Assembly: GCA_907163375.1 (NCBI GenBank)
Contig: CAJQUW010003157.1
Location: forward strand, 1-64,000
Length of the DNA: 64,000 nt
Source of the DNA: Prostheceraeus crozeri
Lineage: Eukaryota > Platyhelminthes > Polycladida > Euryleptidae
Direction of reading: 5' to 3'
Shown here: one piece after another, positions 31,790 to 41,990 of the stretch
Layout of the letters: every line of letters starts with the position of its first letter
How positions within the stretch are numbered: the stretch's first letter is position 1
Notes under the pieces: model-generated
What the model saw: only the letters and a program-made list of their open reading frames with translations
Told to the model about the DNA's origin: nothing
Databases searched by the model: none
Made by a program: the position numbers and the translations under genes

Positions 31790-32578
31790 TTATACCTCCC
31801 GAACCAAAAGATCTATCATAATCTCTTCACCTCCAAAATTTATTTCTTGTCCTTTCTCATCAGTGATTCTAATGCCAATGTTGTTAATAGTTTTTCTTGT
31901 AATAGGAAAATATATTAATGTTTGTGGAATTACATTTAATCTATAACCAATGGGTACAGTAAAAGCTGGAAAACTGAATATTAAATTTGATAATTTACCA
32001 TTTATATATCCTCCTTCAATAATGTCACAATGTACAACAATTGAATTTATTTCAGTTATTTTTGGAATCTTCTCACCTAAATGATAACCTTGACTATAGG
32101 TTTGTTTATTAAATCCTAATAGCTTTGACAATGATCTATCATGATTAAAATCAACTTGATGATTTTCGTCTAAAGTAAGAGAAAATTTATTAACTGCCGG
32201 TTCAACTGCAAAATGTAATTGTTTCTTATCTTTAAATGGTATACCTAAATGTCTCTTAATTTCATTTGATATTGATTCAACTTCGTAAGAACCAGGAAGA
32301 AAAGTTAGTACTTTCCACGTTTTGCCTTTATCAGTAGAATATCTAAATTGATCATTCACATCTTTGATAACGTTTTGAATAGTGTTAAATGTAGAGAAAC
32401 TAGTCAATGCAATTTGATAATTTTTATTCTGTTCTAAATGAAGAATGGGTTCTAAATTACAAGTGTGTGATGAAGTAGTTGTTATAATTTTTAACGTCGT
32501 ACTAAATTTTGATGAACCCAAAATCTCTGTCAAATTTTCTAAATGATTATTAATTTTGTCTAAATCTGCTGAACACAT
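31790..32578 (-). CDS. Penton-like minor capsid protein, 262 aa
   Basis: Residues 45-70 read LHLEQNKNYQIALTSFSTFN and then TIQNV, the characteristic N-terminal block of Polinton minor capsid (penton) proteins, where a beta strand leads into the single jelly roll. Later blocks include GKTWKVLTFLPGSYEVESI and SFPAFTVPIGYRLNVIPQ. Length fits the family. It would occupy the fivefold vertices. It lies directly upstream of the packaging ATPase on the minus strand. A small duplicated phrase (cgggagtttatacctc) lies over its 3' end. Confidence 0.75.
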   Translation of the reverse strand: MCSADLDKINNHLENLTEILGSSKFSTTLKIITTTSSHTCNLEPILHLEQNKNYQIALTSFSTFNTIQNVIKDVNDQFRYSTDKGKTWKVLTFLPGSYEVESISNEIKRHLGIPFKDKKQLHFAVEPAVNKFSLTLDENHQVDFNHDRSLSKLLGFNKQTYSQGYHLGEKIPKITEINSIVVHCDIIEGGYINGKLSNLIFSFPAFTVPIGYRLNVIPQTLIYFPITRKTINNIGIRITDEKGQEINFGGEEIMIDLLVREV

Positions 32579-32599
32579 TTTTAGTTAAAATTTTAAATA

Positions 32600-32706
32600 A
32601 ATATTATAGATAAAAATCGTAGATAAAAATCATAGATAAAAATCATAGATAAAAATCATAGATAAAAATCATAGATAAAAATCATAGATAAAAATCGTAG
32701 ATAAAA
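32600..32706. repeat. 13-bp minisatellite
   Basis: About eight copies of agataaaaatcat lie in the spacer between the penton-like gene and the next frame. Confidence 0.85.
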
Positions 32707-32707
32707 A

Positions 32708-32995
32708 TTAGAAACAACATATTTCAGCTACACTTTTATAATCCTCTTCATTTAGAATCTTCTTTTCTAACAGTCTTTTCAATATAGCATGAATTTCATT
32801 GAAACTAGAATTATGTCCTTCTTTTATTGCAGATACTAAAATATTTAATCTATTTAGTAATTCTTGTGGATCATCTGGTAAGAATACAGTTGTTTCAGTT
32901 TTAAAACCTTTTCCTACTTTAACTCCCGTTGATAATAAATTTTCTAATTGTTTATAACGTCTTAGAGATTTTACTGCACCAACTCTATCTAACAT
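32708..32995 (-). CDS. Polinton ORF, 95 aa, unknown
   Basis: A helical, charged frame (LDRVGAVKSLRRYKQLENLL, then DDPQELLNRLNILVSAIKEG) ending EICCF. The opening resembles the C-terminal part of a protein conserved in many animal Polintons whose role is unknown to me. The neighbouring minus-strand frame at 33106-33588 is the likely relative within that family, but I treat it separately. Confidence 0.45.
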   Translation of the reverse strand: MLDRVGAVKSLRRYKQLENLLSTGVKVGKGFKTETTVFLPDDPQELLNRLNILVSAIKEGHNSSFNEIHAILKRLLEKKILNEEDYKSVAEICCF

Positions 32996-33105
32996 AGCTT
33001 TATATTTTATAAGATCTTCTACAGCATAATTATTTAAATCTGCTCCTCTTAAAAGATCAACAAAATTTCTATCTAAATTAAAAGGAGATTTATCTGGTGA
33101 AAAAA

Positions 33106-33588
33106 TTAAACCTCGAAAAGGTTGTGGAAATATTTCTTTTTGTCGAGATAAAATCTAGGTATTGTTTTTCCATCTATAAATGAGATAGAATGTTCAAATT
33201 GCATAGATTTTGGTAATTTCTTATTAATGTTTGATTCTAGTAATCCATAGTCATATAATATAGTTTTGTGCTCTGGATCTGTTATATCAATTTGTTTATC
33301 ATTATTTGTACTTTCTTTTTCAAGAGTTTTAAATGGTTTCATAGTTTTTTCAAAATCAGTTTTTACTTGTTCGGTTTGCTGCATTTTTTCAAACATATCA
33401 GATTGAATACCAGCTTTTATCATTCTATGTTGAAGATGATTTTCTTTCATAATATTTCTTTGTTTTATTAACTCTTCTAATTGTTTTATTCTTTTAAAAT
33501 TATCAGCTCTAATTTTATCCATTTTTAAAATATAATATTTGAATTTTGTGGTAACATTTGAATACAGCAAAAACATTTTACTGAACAA
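33106..33588 (-). CDS. Polinton ORF, 160 aa, coiled coil
   Basis: An N-terminal hydrophobic stretch (MFSKMFLLYSNV) may precede the true start, and MDKIRADNFKRIKQLEELIK around residue 23 is a plausible alternative. Residues 23-90 are a Lys, Gln and Glu-rich coiled coil. The rest includes LYDYGLLESNINKKLP and TIPRFYLDKKKYF. Similar charged proteins occur near the capsid genes of animal Polintons. I assign no function. Confidence 0.45.
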   Translation of the reverse strand: MFSKMFLLYSNVTTKFKYYILKMDKIRADNFKRIKQLEELIKQRNIMKENHLQHRMIKAGIQSDMFEKMQQTEQVKTDFEKTMKPFKTLEKESTNNDKQIDITDPEHKTILYDYGLLESNINKKLPKSMQFEHSISFIDGKTIPRFYLDKKKYFHNLFEV

Positions 33589-33643
33589 ATTATTTTTTTA
33601 TTGCTTTGTTGTCTGACATCTTTTCGTTTAAAGTTTTCTCGTT

Positions 33644-34366
33644 TTAAGTTTTGTTTAATAAAGTTTTGCTTAAATTTTCGCTTAAAGTTTTTAGCTCTTC
33701 TAAAAAAATTTTATCATTTTCTTCATTAGAAATTTTACCACCATTAAAAGTTTTACCATCACTCGAAATTTTGCCATCCTGTTTATTCTTATCATCAACT
33801 TTTTCGGACTGTAATTGAAATGATATTTGATTTACTTCATTAGCTATTTGATCAAATTTTTCAATCTCATCTAACGTAATAACATTATCATCACATACTC
33901 TTTGAAAGTAGTAATGTAGTTTATCATAGACTTCTTTAATATGTAAATGCTTAGTTTTTAATGATTTTAGTTTCTTAGTTATTAAAGATTTATCTAACAT
34001 TGTAACAAGTGAAGTTGGAAAAACACCCGTACCTGTTAAAGCTGTAGCAACTACTGGAATTACTAAAACACCTGAAGATATAACAATTGTTAAAGCACCT
34101 AAACTTATTGTTAAGAATATGCCAATTCCTTGTGTTACATTCTTAACTTTAGTCCATCTCATTCTTAATTTTTTATAATGCTCTAATCTTAATAATAATT
34201 GAGATTCTTTATCTTTCATATAGCGTACTCTATCTTTGTGTTTTTCAATGTTCATTTTTTCAATGTCCATTAAAGTAGAACTACGTTCATATGATAACGA
34301 AGGATATATTCTTGCGGTTTCATCCACTTTTGTTTCTTCCATTTTTAAAGAAATATTATTAGTCAC
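33644..34366 (-). CDS. Polinton membrane protein, 240 aa
   Basis: The protein opens with a basic coiled coil carrying the ARIYPSLSYE block typical of a conserved Polinton protein. It then has a hydrophobic hairpin at about residues 75-122 (GIGIFLTISLGALTIVISSG, then VLVIPVVATAL). A helical region follows (KTKHLHIKEVYDKLHYYF, DEIEKFDQIANEV), then a Lys and Asn-rich tail. This architecture recurs in animal Polintons; its function is unknown, perhaps membrane association during assembly. The first codons lie within the right inverted repeat, so the left repeat carries a copy of the gene's beginning. Confidence 0.65.
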   Translation of the reverse strand: MTNNISLKMEETKVDETARIYPSLSYERSSTLMDIEKMNIEKHKDRVRYMKDKESQLLLRLEHYKKLRMRWTKVKNVTQGIGIFLTISLGALTIVISSGVLVIPVVATALTGTGVFPTSLVTMLDKSLITKKLKSLKTKHLHIKEVYDKLHYYFQRVCDDNVITLDEIEKFDQIANEVNQISFQLQSEKVDDKNKQDGKISSDGKTFNGGKISNEENDKIFLEELKTLSENLSKTLLNKT

Positions 34367-34804
34367 ATGTTATATTTTAAAACCGTGAAAGATGGATAAA
34401 ATTCATGAATTTGAAATTCTCAACTTTTATGATTTTTGGTGTCCTGGAACGGTCATGATTTAAGCGAGAAAATTGTAATTCTCAAATTTTGTGATTCTTA
34501 ACTTTTATGATTTTCGGTGTCCTGGAACGGTCATGATTTTAAGGGTGAAAATTGTAATTCTCAAATTTGAGATTACGTGATATTTTGAGACCGGCTAAAT
34601 TTTTGAAATTTTGATTTTTTTGAAAATTTGTCACTACCTAAATTTTCGCCCCTTCGGCCTTCGGCCACGTGAAATTTGAAGTCTACCTAAATTTTTGAAA
34701 TTTTGATTTTTTTGAAAAAACCCGCAAAAGTGTGACATCCGGCGCAAGCGAAGCGAAGCAAAGCGAAGCGAAGCGTCGCGCCGGATGTCACACTATATAC
34801 TACT
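34160..34804 (-). repeat. Polinton right terminal inverted repeat
   Basis: Reverse complement of the left repeat. The outer 440 bp or so look nearly identical to it; the inner part differs by short length changes where the membrane-protein gene begins. Confidence 0.9.
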
Positions 34805-34810
34805 GCTTAG
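34805..34810. repeat. Polinton target-site duplication, right
   Basis: GCTTAG, identical to 16251-16256. Confidence 0.9.
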
Positions 34811-34916
34811 AATGAAAACATTTCAGAAAAGTTCTATAGGTTTGCAGAGAGTATCGCGCATGCAGCCGAAGTCTTAATTTTTTTCAAAGAAAACATTTCA
34901 GTAGGGTTGGTCATGT

Positions 34917-35408
34917 TCATTTCGGTACCGGGACGATATTTGCAGTCTTCCAGACCTCGGGTATCTCCTTGAGTTGAAATGACAGCGCAATGAGGTGAGA
35001 CAGAGGACCAGCTAATTCATGTGAAGCTTCCTTCATAATTCTAAGATGCAGACCGTCACTGCCAAGACCTTGGGACTTACTCAGTGTCAGTAATGAGTAC
35101 AACACGTTTTTTCGATGGACACATCAACCTACCAATCTGAGTCGTTGTCCTCAATCAGAGCAGTGATATCATTCCAGTTCTCAGGAGCATCGGAGAAAAA
35201 AAGACGCAAAGGATTTATTAATTTCTTCAGCCGCTTCTTTTGAAGATTTGAATGAATTGACTATGTTGTCGATCGGAATTTTTTGCTGACTGAACGATTG
35301 AAGCGTTTTCCATATACCGTTTGGCTTCGTTTTTTTATTGTTTATCCAAGCTGTTTTGGCCAGTCTGATTTCATCTTTAACCTTGTCGCGAAAATTTGTA
35401 ACGTCCAC
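34917..35408 (-). pseudogene. Non-LTR retrotransposon (LINE) RT fragment
   Basis: Two minus-strand frames fit the front of a LINE reverse transcriptase. The frame 35181-35408 has WKTLQSFSQQKIPIDNIV and then EEINKSFASFF, the region linking endonuclease and RT. The frame 34917-35105 has SQGLGSDGLHLRIMKEASHE and WKTANIVPVPK, RT blocks 0 to 1 (the GSDGLHLRIMKE helix and the TANIVPVPK strand). A frame change and stops separate them. The fragment ends about 100 bases from the Polinton border, and no later RT motif follows on either side of the Polinton. It resembles Jockey/CR1-type elements; the clade is not certain. Confidence 0.75.
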
Positions 35409-35429
35409 TACTCATTCTTACTGTTAATA

Positions 35430-36984
35430 TACTAATACCATAGATTCCAAACACTGCCGCATACATCTTCAAAACAGACGTCTAATATACCTTACCGACT
35501 ACAGATGCTGGTAGTGGAAATACAATAGGACAATGGTCATCATACATGTAGGTTTAGGAAATTAAAAATGGATATTATAAAACAACAGGAGATCGATGGA
35601 TACAAATTGGAAGAGTGGAGGTAAAACATGTGAATACAATAATGCTACTACACCGATTCTGACACTACACATGGTGGATAATGGTAATAGTGGATAAGTG
35701 GAAAGTGGATAATGGAGGCAAACAATAGAACTACAATGACACTCTACTACACCGAAAGCAATGAAATTATACACACTATACGTAAGACTACATATGGAAA
35801 ATACTATTTCTTCACTTGAATTTGTTATAAGATACTTCATGTAATCCCACATTTCTTCATTTGTTCTTCATTTGAGAAAGAATACATCGACCACTACTTC
35901 AGTTACCGATTAAGGGATATAAAACATAATACTTCAGTCCGTCAGTCATCAGCAGGTACTCGTCTAGCTGTGTTTCGACCCCTAACCTGAACACTCAAAC
36001 ACAGACGAGCGGGTCCCACACATAGTGACTGACAAAATACTGAATAGGTAATGATACGTGTCTTCAAAGATATGTCTTCAAAGATATGCCACAAAGATAA
36101 ATCAGATATCATTCAATTGTTGCGTTTCCCACATGTAAACTGATCCTGTCATTAAATTCATCCCATCAATAAATACATGTACAATATGCTTTTTGCGATC
36201 CGCACATGTCAACAAATCCTGTACATCAATATTTGCCTTCTCGATTCCCACAAGTAAACAATTCTTGTTCATCCTCGAATCCCATAAAGATGTAACCGAT
36301 GTGTGATAAATATGTAATCCGCCTTTACACAAACTTCGCCTCATTCATCAAAACTTAACAATGGGAGTTCTCTCACCTCCCGTAAGCCACGCTAAGCGCT
36401 CTGCATTCACTCTTCACCGCCCCCCCCCCCCATTTGATGGCTACAATGCATTGTTAGTCGTTTATTCACCTATGCAGCAAGGCGTTCAGGAAAATGTGAG
36501 TCACACTTACGCAAGATACATCGATAGCGCAGTTGGTTCCTGTCTCTCTTCCATCTGGACGATTGTCAGTTCCGTTCTGCAGTACTACTGCGCGCCGCAA
36601 TTCGTTTTTGCCTCACATGAGCATTGCTCAATCTACAACATTTTTCGATCGATGACTTTTTCCAATTATTAGCTTAACTCATTTATGTTCAAGTTTATGT
36701 AAATGTGACACATATATCTTTTGATTCACATTTTTGATTGAATAAACGTATCTCTCTCTCTGCCTCAGCCCTCGACAAGACTTTTCTTGACGTCATCTTC
36801 AATCTATACTCGTATCACCCGAAGAACATGCGCGTCAGACTTTGTAACATGATAAATTGAAGCACTATGAACCGTGTGCATGTGGCCTATAAATAGACAT
36901 GCGTTATTCTTTTGTACTCATCTAAATGCTTCTCAATACTTATAATGTATAACTTACTGTATGTTATAATGTATATACTTATAA
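35430..36984. other. No gene recognised
   Basis: It contains short gtggataatgg repeats (about 35667-35720), a 13-base C-run near 36420 and small frames of no known family. Confidence 0.35.
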
Positions 36985-37235
36985 CGCGGCATTGATCATG
37001 AGATTCATTTATCAGTAGGCCCTGTAGTAGTTATCAAAATTGCATGTAGCTATTGCATAGTTACAATTTTTGTTGGGTTTTGCTGCAGGTACTGGTATTT
37101 TTAGTAGTCCACACATTAATATAATTGATCATTTTTAACTTAGACGCGACTGTTCGAGGCGAGACGAGCTGTGGCCTCACATCATTTCAACTTATAACAC
37201 AGATATCATAAACAACAGACATATCAACTGGGACA
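36985..37235 (+). repeat. Dispersed repeat B, copy 1
   Basis: Matches 48030-48062 and 48833-49045. Shared phrases include atcaaaattgcatgtagcta, ctgttcgaggcgagacgagc and acacagatatcataaacaac. This copy lacks the 767-bp insert seen in the other. Confidence 0.7.
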
Positions 37236-38384
37236 ATAACAGCTTTGACTGTCGAGGTTCCAAAACTGTTCCAAGGGAATTATGCACAATCTTTTATTTG
37301 ATGAAATGCCAATCATAAAACATCTCATCAGGATAAACAGCATGTCATTCGACTAGACCACACTGTAGACCATAGAAGTTGTTTGTTTAAGCGTGTCACT
37401 ATGCTAGACGTACAAATACAAAATGATGGAGCATGCAAGAACTCACTCAGAGGGCAAAAAGGAATGATAAATGCCTTACAGAGATAGTAAAATGGTTGTG
37501 AGTCGCCTGCGGATTGCTGTGCATTCCTTCAAAATACTGTGATAGCATCGATTCCTTCAGATTCGAAGAAAAGGCATTCAAAAGTATTAATTACATAGCA
37601 CTGCATTTTTTCATTCTTTGTATTGGTCAGTAAATGACTAATATGCATTAAGACAGCAATTGTGCGAAGTCATAAAGGAAGTGAATTAGAGACCAGTGAA
37701 TCAGAGATCCAATGATGACTACTTCAGATGCTCGAAGTATAAATTGAGTGTCATTACTCCTCTAAAAAACAATGCCAAGTCTTAAAGAAAATTGTGATCT
37801 TTCTTTGTTTAGATGCATGCACTCGTCTACATGTATATGTATGGGTTCAGACGGCTGCGGGTGACGAAAAGCGGTCTACGCTTTTCATCATGATGTATAA
37901 TTCATCATGATGTAACTATTCATCATGATGTATAATATATTTCTCCTTCAATAAGCCAACCGATTTCTGTTCATGAGTTCGATGCAATTTAACATCTTCA
38001 GAATGGTCGAATGTCGTGGGCACCACCTGATTGTTGCATGCAAGTTATTATCAAGATATCTTTAAGATGCATATTTATGGAAGATAAAGTCGGATAACGA
38101 GCATGTTTCAAACATGCATTTGGCATACAATGTTGTGGTGCGTGTATTACCATTGTTAGACCATTTCGATTCAGTCTGCTCATTTCTGTGCACACTAATC
38201 AGAGAGATAGATAAACATGGAAGAAGTGACACAAGGAAAGACATTATTGTACTCAATATGAGTTTCTCCAATCGTAGCACATTATCACAATTGATGACAT
38301 TTCATTCGTGCACAGAAATTATTTATAACATTATTCTGACTGAACCAAGTTTCGCAAATCGTCATATCCAACCTCTAACGAAGC
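37236..38384. other. Upstream region of the GPCR gene
   Basis: No gene recognised. At 37884-37936 the palindrome-containing unit ttcatcatgatgta occurs three times with a period of 17-18 bp, about 450 bp before the GPCR start. Confidence 0.4.
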
Positions 38385-39440
38385 ATGAATAGCAGTATAA
38401 GTTGTAAACATGAAAACTACTCAAATATTGGAACGATTGGAAGAATTAAAGTTCGCTTTGCACTCAACTTTCCTAGATGGAATCAAAATCCCTATTTTAA
38501 AATAAGATTAACAGCAGCTGTTATTGCTATGGTAATACTGGTGGTCGGAACTTTGGCAAATATCTGCACGGTTATCGTTCTAAAGAGATTTAAAGGATTG
38601 CGGAGGAGTACAAGATTCTTTTTCTTTGTCACTGCAATTTGTGACCTGTTTGGAATGCCAATGGGAATGTTTGCAACTTGGTACCAATTGCAATATGCGA
38701 AGTCATTTGTTGGTATTAACGTTTATACATGCTCTATTCATTATGCAATTGCAGGTTTATCTCAAGCTTTTAGTTGGTTTTCAGTTGTTGCAGTGGTTTT
38801 TGAAAGATTTGCCATTGTTATCATGCCTCATAAAATGCGGTTTGTTAATCAGAAGGCATATATCATTGTTTCCTATATCGTCATAACTGTTTTGGATGTC
38901 CCTCGGAGGCTTTATTATTCGATTTTCCAATTTGATGGATGCGTCTGTAGTGAAATCAGCAATGATATTTATATCTCGACAATATTCAAATTATATATAA
39001 ATTTTACAGCGTTGACATATCTGCTTTTCGCAATTCAATTGATTTTGTCAACTATTATTTTAATTCATACTTTGACAAGACATAATGGCAAGAAGAATGG
39101 AACGAGCCAATATGAGCAGCAGACAAAAGAGGCAGTGGATTCGGTAAAAATGATGTTTTTCGTTGGTATATTTCAATGTGTATGTTTTTGCCCCCCACTC
39201 ATTATTCACGCTTTGGAATTTACGATAATGGCGTCTGGATATCATGAAGGTACACTTTTGCTTTTGCTGCATCTCTGCTTTATCTCATACAATTCAATTT
39301 TCGCAATGAATTTCCTACTATACTATGGAAGCTGCAAAGGATTTCGTGACGCTTTCAATCTATTTATCTATTCTCTAAAGCGAAACAAGATACATGGAAA
39401 GGATATGACGAGTACAACAGGTAATACTACTACTTCTTAA
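38385..39440 (+). CDS. Rhodopsin-class G protein-coupled receptor, intronless
   Basis: The 351-aa protein has seven hydrophobic segments at about residues 42-65, 77-99, 115-140, 158-178, 203-230, 253-280 and 290-315. Class A marks: Asn59 in GTLANICTVIV (TM1), Asp87 in AICDLFG (TM2), Cys116 at the top of TM3 with partner Cys in GCVCSE, ERF (140-142) in place of DRY, CFCPP (267-271) in TM6 and MNFLLYY (308-314) in place of NPxxY. The short N-terminus has glycosylation sites NSS and NYS and no clear signal peptide. Lineage-specific, single-exon peptide- or chemo-receptor-like GPCRs of this kind are common in invertebrates. The ligand cannot be told. No intron signals interrupt it, and it appears intact. 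Confidence 0.85.
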   Translation: MNSSISCKHENYSNIGTIGRIKVRFALNFPRWNQNPYFKIRLTAAVIAMVILVVGTLANICTVIVLKRFKGLRRSTRFFFFVTAICDLFGMPMGMFATWYQLQYAKSFVGINVYTCSIHYAIAGLSQAFSWFSVVAVVFERFAIVIMPHKMRFVNQKAYIIVSYIVITVLDVPRRLYYSIFQFDGCVCSEISNDIYISTIFKLYINFTALTYLLFAIQLILSTIILIHTLTRHNGKKNGTSQYEQQTKEAVDSVKMMFFVGIFQCVCFCPPLIIHALEFTIMASGYHEGTLLLLLHLCFISYNSIFAMNFLLYYGSCKGFRDAFNLFIYSLKRNKIHGKDMTSTTGNTTTS

Positions 39441-40763
39441 TTGGAAATTGAAAAAAATATATTCATTGACGAATTATAAATCGAATTACATTCAAAGCAA
39501 CTTTTCACTAAATATCTGCATATTCTGACGTCTTATCGCAATAATCTTGTTGTCAATGCATGTCAAGACTACTTAATTCAGATATCTTGCTATCACTGTA
39601 CAAAGCAAATGGAATCAATGATTTTTTGAGTAAAAGTTCAATGGTCTCATAAAAATCTCTCCTTTTTACTGGGCTTTAAAGTTGTTTCCTCAGACGTGAT
39701 GTAGGCTAAGTTGCATCCGGCGATTATTTTACATAAAACTTGCACAGGTTTTATCAGCCAACAAGTTCAGTAAGGCAACCCTTGTTGAGCAACATTGTCG
39801 TTATCAAGCCTAGATGTCAGCCATTGACTTGAATTTGCGCTATAAAATGTCAGCAGCCTTTCTTGAACCTACTTTGCCGTTCATTTTCGGGTAAGGCAAA
39901 CTTCAGGCCACTCCATCGGCTGGTTCAAGTAATTGACAGTTTGGCTTCAGTTCGGCACATGTCTAATTTCAGGCCGGTTGTACGCTCAGTTATATACATA
40001 TCTGTTGCCATTTCAGCATCCTTCGTTTGGATGACGATAATTTAGAGAAACGGTTGTTCCAGGGCTGAACGCGAATAGTATCGCGACGCTGCTGCTGCTA
40101 CATGAACGAATTGATATACGAGCGATATACTTCAATGCTAAAATCATTGCATTTTGTTTCCTAACAGAATCTTCTCACAACTACTGTCTCATTCTTTCAA
40201 TGCTCGCTTACAAGTACAAAGCACAGCGTTGATAATACTATATTTAGTTCATCGATGATGCAGCAGACATATCGTTGTCCACTTCAGACAAATAAGTACG
40301 TGTGTAGTGTTTTGACCAAAGTAAATATAAAGGGGAAGTATGGAATCAATGGTTGATTTGTGGTGACAGCTATGATATTACTTTTTTCGCCAGCTCTTAT
40401 AAGCAGTTTTATTTGATATCGCAATTGACAATAGAATAGTATTGAAATATTGAATGGAAGGGAAATATTGAATAGAAGATCGTTGTCCACTTCAGACAAA
40501 TAATAAGTACATGTACGCATGTAGTGTCTTGACAGCGAAAATGATTCAGAACTAAATTTTACTTTTCCTCAGTTGCATACATTTTTCTGATAATTTCTTC
40601 AAATGATTGGAGTATTCTTGCCGCAAGGTGCTCAGTAAATGTTCTTCAATTAGTTATCAATTGTATTAATCCAACGAATTGAGCGAATTAGAAAATAATG
40701 ACCTAAGGATGACCATTACAGATACCCGAAGTACAAATTCGGTGCATGTTTTTCTCTGCCAAC
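39441..40763. other. No gene recognised
   Basis: Only short frames. The phrase cgttgtccacttcagacaaat occurs near 40273 and 40482, a small direct repeat about 210 bp apart. Confidence 0.35.
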
Positions 40764-40950
40764 AGAGGTCTGTCGAAGTACATTGATCATCTAAAGAGAA
40801 TGATAACTATTAAGTCAAAAAATCCAAAAAAACCTAAAAGTCACCAACACCTTGATTCCCGACAGAACTCCACCGACCTAGTAATCGAACCGAAGTCGAT
40901 CATGGAGACGAGCTCCCACCCTCTTCAATAAGCCACGTTGTCGGTGCCAG
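40764..40950 (-). repeat. SINE-like copy 1
   Basis: Read on minus, GGTTCGATTAC (40881-40891 on plus) is close to a polymerase III B box, with gagctcg-like A-box text upstream. It shares its length with 41801-41990 (tctaaagagaatga, caacacc, gattcc, ggagacgagct). Confidence 0.45.
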
Positions 40951-41069
40951 ATGAATGCGTGTGAAGACAGTAGTCATCTCCAAGTGATATCGACAGCCCA
41001 TTGTCCTTTTATTATTGACGGAATGCTACCAGTATTCATGCTGTAGCAAGACAGCATATCAGCATATTA

Positions 41070-41767
41070 GTCCGGCAGCCAGAACGAGTTTCTGCAGGGA
41101 ACGAGGCCAAAAGTGAGACTTTCACAGAATGATATACACCCTATGCCTACCACGAATCGTCACGTCTGCCGAGTTCTAGTGAGTTCCTCTTCTTGTCAGA
41201 CAGGATCAAAGAAAAACACATGTACACAGATTGCAGTTTTTGGCTAAAATGAAATTTTGTATGTTTTCTCTGATTAAACGAAAAGTACTGAGCCTAGAAC
41301 CATAATTTTTGGCATGGAATGTCTTCAGGTTACTTCCAATTACGTGTATATGTTATTATCATGCTTTTGATCGGCAATGTCTGGAAGAATGTGGTTGAAT
41401 GTGGATAAAGTTGCTAAAACTGCTTGTGTTTGCCGACATTAAGAGGCTCGCCAAATCTAAATGTTCTGAGCTTCATTGACAGAAGTGCATGAACATGAAA
41501 GGAAATGACCTGAAGACATTCCATGCCAAAAATTATGGCTCTAGGCTCAGTACTTTTCGTTTAATCAGAGAAAACATACAAAATTTCATTTTAGCCAAAA
41601 ACTGCAATCTGTGTACATGTGTTTTTCTTTGATCCTGTCTGACAAGAAGAGGAACTCACTAGAACTCGGCAGACGTGACGATTCGTAGTAGGCATAGGGT
41701 GTATATCATTCTGTGAAGTCTCACTTTCGGCCTCGTTCCCTGCAGAAACTCGTTCTGGCTGCCGGAC
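41070..41767. mobile_element. Fold-back element, copy 1
   Basis: Arms of about 270 bp (41070-41340 and 41500-41767) are nearly perfect inverted copies around a loop of about 160 bp. The ends are GTCCGGCAGCC and GGCTGCCGGAC, flanked by TA on both sides (41068-41069, 41768-41769). There is no gene; the frame at 41591-41872 lies in the right arm. A second, more diverged copy is at 51020-51730. Confidence 0.8.
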
Positions 41768-41800
41768 TATATCATTCGACTGCGTCACACAATAGATTGA

Positions 41801-41990
41801 CAAAGGTCTGTCGCAGAACATGGAATATCTAAAGAGAATGACAACAATTAAGTCAATGAAGGACACCAACACCCTTGATTCCTCGACCGCACTCGTCCAA
41901 TTCAGGAATCAAACCGAAGTACGCTCGCTCAGTGGAGACGAGCTAGCACCTTCTACACTAGGCAACGCTGACGGTACAAGAGGCATGCGA
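41801..41990 (-). repeat. SINE-like copy 2
   Basis: Same repeat as 40764-40950. The minus-strand B box GGTTTGATTCC lies at 41905-41915. It lies head to head with copy 3, forming an inverted pair. Confidence 0.45.

Larger units (their letters stand above)
16257..34804. mobile_element. Polinton (Maverick), 18.5 kb, fossil
   Basis: The element begins AGTAGTATATAG and ends with its complement. It has about 0.6-kb inverted repeats and lies between exact 6-bp duplications. It is clearly more AT-rich than its flanks. Two genes at the left read rightwards (unknown 141 aa, protease). All others read leftwards: integrase, hydrophobic protein, major capsid, second hydrophobic protein, coiled-coil proteins, DNA polymerase B, 101-aa protein, packaging ATPase, penton-like protein, small proteins, 240-aa membrane protein. 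The outer 440 bp or so of the two repeats look nearly identical, so the insertion is recent. The element is broken, with roughly five to eight interruptions, and a piggyBac (26530-29262) sits inside the polymerase gene. Confidence 0.93.

Noticed and set aside
36361-36672. A 103-codon plus frame starting at a clean ATG
   Set aside because: It runs through a C homopolymer and matches no family; probably chance.
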